From positions 1-11,478 of the forward strand of contig JBDTRM010000133.1 in NCBI GenBank assembly GCA_039931675.1: a stretch of 11,478 nt of DNA, written 5' to 3'. The notes under the pieces were generated by a model that was not told where the DNA came from, did no database searches, and saw nothing but the letters and a program-made list of their open reading frames with translations. The DNA comes from JAEUTH01 sp039931675. GTDB taxonomy: Bacteria; Bacteroidota; Bacteroidia; AKYH767-A; OLB10. This document shows, piece by piece, positions 1 through 5,527 of the stretch (positions are counted from its first letter, which is position 1; the number at the start of each line of letters is the position of its first letter). The translations under genes and the position numbers were made by a program.

Positions 1-23
1 CACCCGAAAAGGTGTCTGACACA
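1..23. repeat. Palindromic hairpin repeat, copy 1 (cut by window edge)
   Basis: Right part of the repeat found again at 44-76, 93-124 and 2114-2145. CACC (1-4), loop CGAAAA (5-10) and right arm GGTGTCTGACACA (11-23) match copy 3 exactly. The rest of the left arm lies outside the window. Confidence 0.75.
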
Positions 24-43
24 AGAAGCAATGAAAACTCTTT

Positions 44-76
44 GAAGTCAGACACCTTTTTCGGGTGTCAGACTTC
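44..76. repeat. Palindromic hairpin repeat, copy 2
   Basis: Left arm GAAGTCAGACACC (44-56), loop TTTTTCG (57-63), right arm GGTGTCAGACTTC (64-76). The arms pair over 13 bp with one A-A mismatch. The core matches the other copies. The outermost three pairs (GAA/TTC) differ in sequence from the other copies yet still pair. The orientation is opposite to copies 1 and 3. Confidence 0.85.
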
Positions 77-92
77 TGATGCCTCGTACTAA

Positions 93-124
93 TGTGTCTG
101 ACACCCGAAAAGGTGTCTGACACA
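93..124. repeat. Palindromic hairpin repeat, copy 3
   Basis: Left arm TGTGTCTGACACC (93-105), loop CGAAAA (106-111), right arm GGTGTCTGACACA (112-124), pairing except for one T-T mismatch. Each arm contains GTGTC-T-GACAC, itself an odd-centred palindrome. It lies about 40 bp upstream of lpxK. No poly-T follows on the plus strand, so it is not a clear terminator. It resembles REP/BIME-type intergenic repeats. No RAYT transposase gene is in the window. Confidence 0.85.
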
Positions 125-150
125 GAAAAGTACAACAAAAAAACTTTTTC

Positions 151-158
151 TTTCTTTG
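151..158 (+). promoter_or_regulatory. Weak Bacteroidota -7-like box before lpxK
   Basis: TTTCTTTG matches TAnnTTTG except at the second base and ends 6 nt before the ATG at 165. The same spacing is seen at tsaE, the HYC gene and the TonB gene. No convincing -33 TTG was found. It supports ATG 165 over the upstream TTG at 156. Confidence 0.3.
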
Positions 159-164
159 AACTCA

Positions 165-1322
165 ATGAATTACCGGATTTTACTTTTTCCTTTTGCCATC
201 ATTTATTTCCTCATCACCTATGTTCGGAATTGGATGTATGATAAGGGAATATTGAAATCAACATCTTTTGGCTTTCCTGTGATATGCATTGGTAATCTCA
301 GTGTTGGCGGAACAGGCAAATCACCAACTACAAATTACCTGGTAGATTTATTGAAATCCATTTATAAAATTTCAGTGCTCAGCAGAGGCTATGGACGTAA
401 CACCAAAGGCTTTGCATTAGCAAATGAAAATTCAACAGCAGAAGAAATTGGTGATGAACCGTTGATGTATTTTAAAAGAAATCATCAAAGCTCAAGTGGT
501 AACGATGTTAAAGTTGCAGTTTGCGAAAGTCGCGTTGAAGGTATCAATACTTTGAAAAATAAATTTCCTGATTTAGATGTTGTTTTGCTTGATGATGCAT
601 TTCAGCATCGTGCTGTTGCTGCGGGATTAAATATTCTTATTTCAGATTATTCGCATCTATATAGTGACGATGATTTGTTGCCTGTTGGCAATCTTCGCGA
701 AGGTAAATCAGGTGCGAAACGTGCACAAATTGTAATCATTTCAAAATGCCCGAAAGATTTGGGTAAGGAAGATAAGCAGGCAATTGGGGCTGTTCTGAAA
801 AAATCTGAAAACCAAAAATTCTTTTTTTCTTATATGCGATATGCGCCTTTGATGAATGTGTTGAATGAGTTAAGGAGTGAAAGTGAAAGTGAAGGTGAAA
901 GTGGTAGTGGTAGCGGTAGTGGCGGTGTGCAGATAGTAGTTGGCAATGAAAAAGAAAATTCAAAATTTCTACAGTATGATGCATTATTAATAACAGGAAT
1001 AGCGAAACCAAAACCATTAAAAGAGCATTTATCAAAAGAATTTAAAGAAGTCTTCCACATGGTTTTTTCTGACCATCATGATTTTACGAGTGATGATTTG
1101 AGTGAAGCAAGAAAAATATTTGATAACATTGCCAATCATAAAAAAATTATCATTACTACTGAAAAGGACTGGATGCGCATGCAACATGCTAAACTGAAAA
1201 TTGTTTTTAATGATTTGCCTGTTTATGTGCAACCTATTTCATTTGAGTTTAGCGATGAAGACAAACAAAATTTCAATCAACTAATTTTAAATTATGTTAG
1301 AGAAAATAAAACAAACCGCTGA
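165..1322 (+). CDS. lpxK: Tetraacyldisaccharide 4'-kinase LpxK
   Basis: LpxK phosphorylates the 4' position of the tetraacyl-disaccharide lipid A precursor on the cytoplasmic face of the inner membrane. From ATG 165 the protein has 385 residues. Residues 4-20 are a hydrophobic membrane anchor (LLFPFAIIYFLITYV). The family P-loop GNLSVGGTGKSP is at 43-54. The conserved LSRGYGR follows, then GDEP at 96-99, DDAFQHR at 133-139 and a LPVGNLRE-type segment near 162-169. Upstream TTG 156 would add only three residues and is less likely. The gene overlaps the next one by 29 nt, which indicates co-transcription. It carries an unusual Ser/Glu/Gly low-complexity insert at residues 238-254, in the C-terminal half and away from the P-loop, so the enzyme is probably still active. 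Family assignment is firm. Confidence 0.95.
   Translation: MNYRILLFPFAIIYFLITYVRNWMYDKGILKSTSFGFPVICIGNLSVGGTGKSPTTNYLVDLLKSIYKISVLSRGYGRNTKGFALANENSTAEEIGDEPLMYFKRNHQSSSGNDVKVAVCESRVEGINTLKNKFPDLDVVLLDDAFQHRAVAAGLNILISDYSHLYSDDDLLPVGNLREGKSGAKRAQIVIISKCPKDLGKEDKQAIGAVLKKSENQKFFFSYMRYAPLMNVLNELRSESESEGESGSGSGSGGVQIVVGNEKENSKFLQYDALLITGIAKPKPLKEHLSKEFKEVFHMVFSDHHDFTSDDLSEARKIFDNIANHKKIIITTEKDWMRMQHAKLKIVFNDLPVYVQPISFEFSDEDKQNFNQLILNYVRENKTNR
876..926 (+). repeat. In-frame hexanucleotide-like repeat in lpxK
   Basis: Seventeen codons alternate AGT with GAA, then AGT/AGC with GGT/GGC, encoding SESESEGES then GSGSGSGG. The units are degenerate AGTGAA and AGTGGT hexamers, so length changes by slippage would stay in frame. 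The segment lies between two folded stretches of LpxK and reads as a flexible linker. Confidence 0.85.
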
Positions 1323-2100
1323 TTTCATTTTACAGAAAACCAATTTCAAACCAGATGTGGGAATTATTCTCGGTTCGGGTTTGGGAGGATTGACCAAGAA
1401 AATAAAAGTGGAGCATGAACTTAACTATACTGACATACCAAACTTTCCTGTTTCCACTGTTCAGGGGCACGGAAGCAAATTATTTCTCGGTTATCTTGGC
1501 AATACAAAAGTGGTGGTGATGCAGGGCCGCTTTCATTTTTATGAAGGCTATTCAATGGAGCAGGTAACTTTTCCAGTACGTGTTTTAAAATTTCTCGGCA
1601 TCAATAAATTGATTTTATCAAATGCTGCAGGGGGCATGAATCCAAAATTTAAAGTTGGAGATTTGATGATTATTGACGACCACATAAACCTGTTGCCTGG
1701 CAATCCGTTAATCGGAAAAAATGTTGAAGAACTTGGCCCACGCTTTCCTGATATGAGTGCGCCTTATGAAAAAACATTGATTGATAAAGCAAAAGCAATT
1801 GCTGATGCGAAAGGCTTTACCTGTCACATCGGAGTTTATGCAGCCGTTAGCGGACCAACTTTTGAAACGCGCGCTGAATACAAATACATCAGAACAATAG
1901 GTGCCGATGCAGTGGGAATGAGCACGGTACCTGAAGTTATTGTTGCCCGTCACATGGATATTCCATGTTTTGCCATGAGTATCATCACTGATATGGGCGG
2001 ACAGGAACACGTTGAGACCATCACACACGAAGAAGTTTTAAAAGTAGCTAACGAAGCTGAAATAAAAATGTCGGCTATTGTGATGGAGATGCTTGGGTGA
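1294..2100 (+). CDS. punA: Purine nucleoside phosphorylase, trimeric (PNP/MTAP) family
   Basis: This cytoplasmic salvage enzyme cleaves purine (deoxy)ribonucleosides with phosphate to give free base and (deoxy)ribose-1-phosphate. It has 268 residues, normal for the family. Visible motifs are GSGLGGL at 27-33 (phosphate loop), GRFHFYEGY at 78-86 with the conserved His81, SNAAGG at 109-114, GPTFETRAEY around 187-195 with purine-binding Glu191, and GADAVGMSTVPEVIVARH at 203-220 with Met209. The region aligns closely by eye with human PNP, except that ITNKV (Asn243, base-contacting) is ITDMG here (Asp233). Asp at this site occurs in MTA phosphorylases, so 6-aminopurine substrates are possible. 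The start overlaps lpxK, and no separate promoter was seen. The symbol is the usual one for this family. Exact substrate specificity is inferred. Confidence 0.93.
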   Translation: MLEKIKQTADFILQKTNFKPDVGIILGSGLGGLTKKIKVEHELNYTDIPNFPVSTVQGHGSKLFLGYLGNTKVVVMQGRFHFYEGYSMEQVTFPVRVLKFLGINKLILSNAAGGMNPKFKVGDLMIIDDHINLLPGNPLIGKNVEELGPRFPDMSAPYEKTLIDKAKAIADAKGFTCHIGVYAAVSGPTFETRAEYKYIRTIGADAVGMSTVPEVIVARHMDIPCFAMSIITDMGGQEHVETITHEEVLKVANEAEIKMSAIVMEMLG

Positions 2101-2113
2101 TTTTTCTTGTTTT

Positions 2114-2145
2114 TTTGTCAGACACCTTTTCGGGTGTCTGACAAA
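2114..2145. repeat. Palindromic hairpin repeat, copy 4
   Basis: Left arm TTTGTCAGACACC (2114-2126), loop TTTTCG (2127-2132), right arm GGTGTCTGACAAA (2133-2145): a perfect 13-bp stem. It sits between the convergent ends of the PNP gene and the minus-strand Rossmann protein. It could block read-through, but neither strand has a T tract after the stem. The plus strand continues AATTATAG and the minus strand is A-rich. Confidence 0.87.
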
Positions 2146-2159
2146 TTATAGTTGAGAAA

Positions 2160-2804
2160 TTATCTCACTATCTTAAAACCAATATGACCATTACCGGTTG
2201 CCATGTAAGTTCGCACCCAAATAGGCAGCATCATTTCCATCGCACGTGCATTAGTGATGTCACCTAAATCAATAATATCGTTCCATCCAAAAGAAGCGAG
2301 AATTTCTTTCACTTTATTTTTAGCATTAGCATCATTACCGCAAACAAACATTGTAGGGTCACCATTTGATTTTTTGGGATTTACCATCACTTCACAATTT
2401 ACAATGTGCAAGGTTTTTACAATGTGTGCATCCGTTAGTATATTTTGCACATGCTCTCCGAGCGAATCAGTGTTGCTTATAAATAAAGAAGGCGGCATTC
2501 CTTTAGAAAAGTCCAGAGGGTTAGAAATGTCAATCACCACTTTTCCTTTAAAGCTTTCGGGCTTTGCCAACTTTAATATTTCAAGAGTTGCATCGCCTTT
2601 TGTGCAGAGAAAAACCACTTCACCAAATTTTGCTGCATCCTCAAAAGTGCCTTGCGAAGTACTGCTGCCATTGGCTTTTACAAATGCTGCTGCCTTTTCA
2701 TTATCCGCAGTACGCGAACCCATCATAACAGTATGACCAAGTTCAATTAATTTCTTTCCAATGGTATTTCCTACCACTCCGGTTCCGAGAATTCCAATTT
2801 TCAT
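2160..2804 (-). CDS. NADP-binding F420H2:NADP oxidoreductase-like protein
   Basis: A 214-residue single Rossmann-domain protein of the NADPH-dependent F420 reductase-like family (F420_oxidored/NAD-binding 2 type). It opens directly with the dinucleotide fold: GTGVVG at 7-12, then a second strand ending in GSRT at 29-32, where Ser and Arg are the usual NADP 2'-phosphate contacts. Later come FLCTKGDA and VIDISNPLDFSKGMPP, typical of this family. Bacteroidota rarely make F420, so the protein is more likely an NADP-linked reductase of unknown substrate. Its start is the ATG at 2804. Its 5' region carries an inverted repeat at 2826-2843. It is monocistronic: it converges with PNP and is separated from ald upstream by a terminator. 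The fold call is strong; the reaction is unknown. Confidence 0.88.
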   Translation of the reverse strand: MKIGILGTGVVGNTIGKKLIELGHTVMMGSRTADNEKAAAFVKANGSSTSQGTFEDAAKFGEVVFLCTKGDATLEILKLAKPESFKGKVVIDISNPLDFSKGMPPSLFISNTDSLGEHVQNILTDAHIVKTLHIVNCEVMVNPKKSNGDPTMFVCGNDANAKNKVKEILASFGWNDIIDLGDITNARAMEMMLPIWVRTYMATGNGHIGFKIVR

Positions 2805-2825
2805 ATTTAATAAGTTTTAGTTTTG

Positions 2826-2843
2826 ATTCCGATTAGTCGGAAT
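2826..2843. promoter_or_regulatory. Inverted repeat, candidate operator upstream of the Rossmann gene
   Basis: ATTCCGA (2826-2832), spacer TTAG, TCGGAAT (2837-2843): perfect 7-bp arms, 22 nt upstream of the ATG at 2804 in its 5' region. The size and spacing suit a dimeric transcription-factor site. The regulator is unknown and not visible in the window. Confidence 0.4.
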
Positions 2844-2969
2844 GAATGATTGAGTTTGAAAAGACGAACTTTTTAGAAGCATATTTTAAAACAGAAAAAA
2901 TATTTAAGATCTGTTGAATCGAAAAAAGACTAAAAAACTCATTGCTTCAAAACATACTTCAGCGGTTTT

Positions 2970-3002
2970 ACTTTCGGAAAGTTCCTTCAACTTTCCGAAA
3001 GT
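2970..3002. repeat. Perfect 14-bp hairpin
   Basis: ACTTTCGGAAAGTT (2970-2983), loop CCTTC (2984-2988), AACTTTCCGAAAGT (2989-3002). Each arm contains an odd-centred palindrome (CTTTC-G-GAAAG or CTTTC-C-GAAAG), the same design as the GTGTC-W-GACAC repeats but different in sequence. Neither strand has a T tract after it. It lies just downstream of the ald terminator on the minus strand. Confidence 0.75.
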
Positions 3003-3009
3003 TATTGCG

Positions 3010-3045
3010 AAAAAACCCGTGAGGTTGAAAGAAACCTCACGGGTT
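3010..3045 (-). terminator. Intrinsic terminator of ald
   Basis: AACCCGTGAGGTT (3014-3026), loop GAAAGA, AACCTCACGGGTT (3033-3045): a perfect 13-bp GC-rich stem. Read on the minus strand it is followed by a run of six T (A at 3010-3015), and it lies 55 bp past the ald stop codon. This is a classic rho-independent terminator for the tsaE-ald transcript. Confidence 0.85.
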
Positions 3046-3099
3046 ATAAATTAAATTTGCTTCAAGCAACAACGGGAAACCTTCAACCATAAACGATTT

Positions 3100-4332
3100 T
3101 CAAATCCTACTCGCCATCAATAAATTCAAATCGCGAAATGGCAGTCTGGTTTTTTCGCTTACATATTTATTTGTAACGGTTCCGCGGAAAAGATAAACTC
3201 CATAACGCAGGTATTTGTCTTTCCAAAGCAATTCATCAAGGCCACCTTCTTCGCCAATTGATAAAATGATTGGAGAAAAAATATTACTTAATGCATACGA
3301 TGCTGTTCGTGCAACGCGCGAAGCAATGTTAGGTACACAATAATGTATCACACCATATTTATTAAAGGTTGGATTGGAGTGATTTGTAATTTCAGATGTT
3401 TCAAAATTTCCGCCCTGGTCAATACTTACATCAATGATAATAGAACCAAAACCCATAGCGCTAACCATTTCTTCTGAAACAATAACCGGTGCGCGGCCAT
3501 CGCTGGAGTAAACTGAACCTACCACTACATCAGCAGTTTTCAAAGCTTTAGACAATGCACTTGGTGAAATGGTTGAAGTATAAATACGAACTCCGAGATT
3601 AGTTTGAAGTCGCTTGAGTTTAGCTATGGAGTTATCAAAAACTTTTACGTTTGCACCTAAGCCTAAAGCTGTACGTGCAGCAAATTCGCCTACAGTACCC
3701 GCGCCAAGAATTAAAACTTCTGTTGGAGGAATACCGGTAATTCCACCAAGAATTTCGCCTTTGCCGTTTTTTGAATTACTAAGATATTCTGCTGCAACCA
3801 AAACAGATGTTATCCCTACAATCTCGCTCATAGCACGTATTACAGGAATACTTTCACTTTGGTCCTTTATAAATTCGTATGCTAAAGCAGTAACTTTTTT
3901 GGCTGATAATTTCGAAAGAAATTCGCTGTTCTGAACACTCAATTGTAAAATAGAAAACAAAAGTTGTTTCTCCTGCATCATCTCCACTTCCTGCATTGAA
4001 GGCGGAGCAATTTTCATAATCAGGTCAGCCTTATAAACTTCTTCAGGGCTGTAAACAATTTGCGCTCCCGCTTCGCTGTAATCTGAATCTGTAAAATTTG
4101 CATTCGCACCTGCACCTGCTTCAATGGATACCTGGTGGCCATTTGAAACTAATAATGCAACAGATTCGGGAACTAATGCTATGCGATTTTCCTGAAACGA
4201 GATTTCTTTTGGGATACCGATAAAAAGTTGCTTTTCCTGTTTCCTTACGTCCAGCATACTTTCCTGCGGCATTAAAAAACTTGACTGGGCAAGGGAAGAA
4301 GCTACACCTGACTGGGGGAATCTGACTGACAT
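3100..4332 (-). CDS. ald: Alanine dehydrogenase (Bacteroidota-type)
   Basis: This cytoplasmic enzyme interconverts L-alanine and pyruvate plus ammonia with NAD. It has 410 residues, about 40 longer than the classic enzyme. The N-terminal extension (with MPQESMLDV at 21-29) matches my recollection of the Bacteroidota clade. The catalytic half opens with GIPKEISFQENRIALVPE, where Arg50 corresponds to substrate-binding Arg15 of the M. tuberculosis enzyme. Lys107 in IMKIAPP corresponds to Lys75. The Rossmann motif GAGTVG is at 210-215, with acidic Asp233 ending the second strand, as in NAD enzymes. SIDQGG includes Asp305 (Asp270 equivalent) and CVPNIASRV includes Asn335. The catalytic His96 position, in LFTYLH of the classic enzyme, is Gln130 here (LFSILQ). 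Activity may therefore differ, or the clade may use another residue. It follows tsaE by 76 bp without an obvious terminator, so the two are probably co-transcribed. Confidence 0.88.
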   Translation of the reverse strand: MSVRFPQSGVASSLAQSSFLMPQESMLDVRKQEKQLFIGIPKEISFQENRIALVPESVALLVSNGHQVSIEAGAGANANFTDSDYSEAGAQIVYSPEEVYKADLIMKIAPPSMQEVEMMQEKQLLFSILQLSVQNSEFLSKLSAKKVTALAYEFIKDQSESIPVIRAMSEIVGITSVLVAAEYLSNSKNGKGEILGGITGIPPTEVLILGAGTVGEFAARTALGLGANVKVFDNSIAKLKRLQTNLGVRIYTSTISPSALSKALKTADVVVGSVYSSDGRAPVIVSEEMVSAMGFGSIIIDVSIDQGGNFETSEITNHSNPTFNKYGVIHYCVPNIASRVARTASYALSNIFSPIILSIGEEGGLDELLWKDKYLRYGVYLFRGTVTNKYVSEKTRLPFRDLNLLMASRI

Positions 4333-4408
4333 AAGGGTTTTCTTTTAGCTTTTGACGGAGTTGTATTTTTGATTTAAAATTTAAAACTACAAATTTTTTT
4401 TTAAACGT

Positions 4409-4831
4409 TCAGACTTCTATTGTAATGTGCCTTATTTCGCTTTTTGAATCAATGGTAATTTTTGCATGTTGTAATGATAAAAGGTTGGGAATTTTTTCAG
4501 GCCATTCGATGAAACACCTGTTGCCACTGAAAAAATAATTTTCATAACCTATATCCATTGCCTCTTCTTCGGAATTTATGCGATAAAAATCGAAATGATA
4601 AATAACTTCATTTCCGGATGTGATGTATTCATTAATAATTGAAAATGTAGGACTGCTCACTGTATCTGTAACACCAAGTTTTTTACAAATGGCTTTTATT
4701 AAAGTGGTTTTACCCGCTCCCATCGGTCCATAAAATGCAATTACCTTATGATTTTTTATCAAATCAATTATTTGACCGGCAACATCATCAAGTTCTACAA
4801 TTGATTTGCAGGTGAGGGTTTCCTGTAACAT
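4409..4831 (-). CDS. tsaE: tRNA threonylcarbamoyladenosine (t6A) ATPase TsaE
   Basis: TsaE is the ATPase that works with TsaB and TsaD to make t6A37 in ANN-decoding tRNAs. From ATG 4831 the protein has 140 residues, the usual size. Its signatures appear in order: FYGPMGAGKTT (Walker A), the SSPTFSIINEY switch segment, HFDFYR, and IEWPEK near the C-terminus. An in-frame start at 4936 would add 35 residues, but that stretch is encoded by a heptamer tandem repeat and AT-rich leader and has no family counterpart, so it is rejected. A TATTTTTG box lies 6 nt before the chosen ATG. Divergent from the HYC_CC_PP gene, upstream of ald. Confidence 0.94.
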   Translation of the reverse strand: MLQETLTCKSIVELDDVAGQIIDLIKNHKVIAFYGPMGAGKTTLIKAICKKLGVTDTVSSPTFSIINEYITSGNEVIYHFDFYRINSEEEAMDIGYENYFFSGNRCFIEWPEKIPNLLSLQHAKITIDSKSEIRHITIEV

Positions 4832-4837
4832 AGTTTG

Positions 4838-4845
4838 CAAAAATA
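4838..4845 (-). promoter_or_regulatory. -7 promoter box for tsaE
   Basis: On the minus strand this reads TATTTTTG, a full match to TAnnTTTG, ending 6 nt before the ATG at 4831. Transcription would start at or next to the start codon, implying a leaderless or nearly leaderless mRNA. No clear -33 TTG was found at the expected distance. Confidence 0.5.
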
Positions 4846-4860
4846 GAATAATTGAGTTTA

Positions 4861-4888
4861 TGACGAATGACGAATGACGAGTGACAAT
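4861..4888. repeat. Heptamer tandem repeat between tsaE and the HYC gene
   Basis: Four units: TGACGAA (4861-4867), TGACGAA (4868-4874), TGACGAG (4875-4881) and the degenerate TGACAAT (4882-4888). It lies in the 135-bp divergent intergenic region, upstream of the tsaE -7 box. It is probably a slippage-generated repeat. Confidence 0.7.
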
Positions 4889-4953
4889 TGCCTGATACCC
4901 GATACCTAATGTACCAATATCCAACCACTTCATCAACGAAACATTTTATATGT

Positions 4954-4961
4954 TACCTTTG
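4954..4961 (+). promoter_or_regulatory. -7 promoter box for the HYC_CC_PP gene
   Basis: TACCTTTG is a full match to TAnnTTTG, followed by CGGTA and then the ATG at 4967. The 5-nt gap implies a leaderless or very short-leader transcript. No TTG is visible at the normal -33 distance. Confidence 0.55.
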
Positions 4962-4966
4962 CGGTA

Positions 4967-5410
4967 ATGATTTCCAAAAGACTTAAATATTTTTCAATGT
5001 TCATGGCAGTGCTGATGTTTGCTACTTCGGTAGGCATTACTGCTAAAGTGCATTATTGCCTGATGGAAAAACAACAAATAGCTTCATCTCAAAAGGTAAA
5101 AGATTGTTGCACGCAAAAGGAAATGAAATCATGTTGTGAGATGACGAATAAAAAAATCTGCACTGATGATTTGAAAAAAGATAAAGGCTGCTGCAGCGAT
5201 GAGGTCAAATCATTTTCATTTATTACAGAGTTTGTAAATAAAATTGTTTCGGTACAATTAGTTCAATTTGTTATACTTTTAAGTTATGCTATTGTACATC
5301 ATTTAGCTGATGCTGAACAGCAACATTCTTCCGAAACAAAAAATATTTTTCCTCCACCTAAACTTTCAGGTACTGCTCTTTTGGCGTTCAAGCAGGTGTT
5401 GAATTTATAA
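4967..5410 (+). CDS. HYC_CC_PP family Cys-rich small protein
   Basis: A 147-residue protein. Residues 1-26 look like a signal peptide or membrane anchor (MISKRLKYFSMFMAVLMFATSVG). The naming motifs of the HYC_CC_PP family are all present: HYC at 29-31, CC pairs at 47-48, 56-57 and 75-76 plus Cys65, and a Pro run at 129-131 near the C-terminus. A hydrophobic segment at about 92-110 (VSVQLVQFVILLSYAIV) precedes a His pair at 111-112. The charged, Lys-rich Cys domain would lie outside the cytoplasm. The molecular function is not established. Paired cysteines and downstream TonB receptor and HMA genes point to metal binding or sensing. Its own -7 box ends 5 nt before the start. Confidence 0.85.
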   Translation: MISKRLKYFSMFMAVLMFATSVGITAKVHYCLMEKQQIASSQKVKDCCTQKEMKSCCEMTNKKICTDDLKKDKGCCSDEVKSFSFITEFVNKIVSVQLVQFVILLSYAIVHHLADAEQQHSSETKNIFPPPKLSGTALLAFKQVLNL

Positions 5411-5514
5411 AAATAATTTTCTCAGAATAAATATTAAATGGCAAAGTGGCTATTGAGGTCTCTTAGTCGTTAGCTTAATTTTTTGCGAAAAATATTAATA
5501 CGAACTCTCTATCT

Positions 5515-5522
5515 TACACTTG
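5515..5522 (+). promoter_or_regulatory. Possible -7 box before the TonB receptor gene
   Basis: TACACTTG differs from TAnnTTTG at one position and ends 5 nt before ATG 5528, the same spacing as at the HYC gene. It could give the receptor its own transcript in addition to read-through. The 117-bp gap after the HYC gene holds no other clear signal. Confidence 0.3.
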
Positions 5523-5527
5523 AAACA

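Noticed and set aside
1..124. CRISPR array at the window start
   Set aside because: Copies are inverted relative to each other, spacing is irregular (20 and 16 bp) and the units are long palindromes; no cas genes are present.
736..1060. Minus-strand open frames with His/Tyr- or Pro/Leu/Ser-repeat products
   Set aside because: They are shadows of lpxK; their repetitive composition is the reverse reading of the Ser-Glu/Ser-Gly repeat.
2114..2145. Classical rho-independent terminator
   Set aside because: The stem is strong, but neither strand has a T tract after it; the same hairpin occurs upstream of lpxK, so it is treated as a repeat.
2254..2736. 160-residue plus-strand open frame
   Set aside because: It lies fully antisense to the F420-reductase-like gene, whose protein has clear family motifs; the antisense product resembles no family.
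4832..4936. N-terminal extension of TsaE from an upstream ATG
   Set aside because: It is encoded by a heptamer tandem repeat and the promoter box, has no family counterpart, and ATG 4831 gives the normal length.
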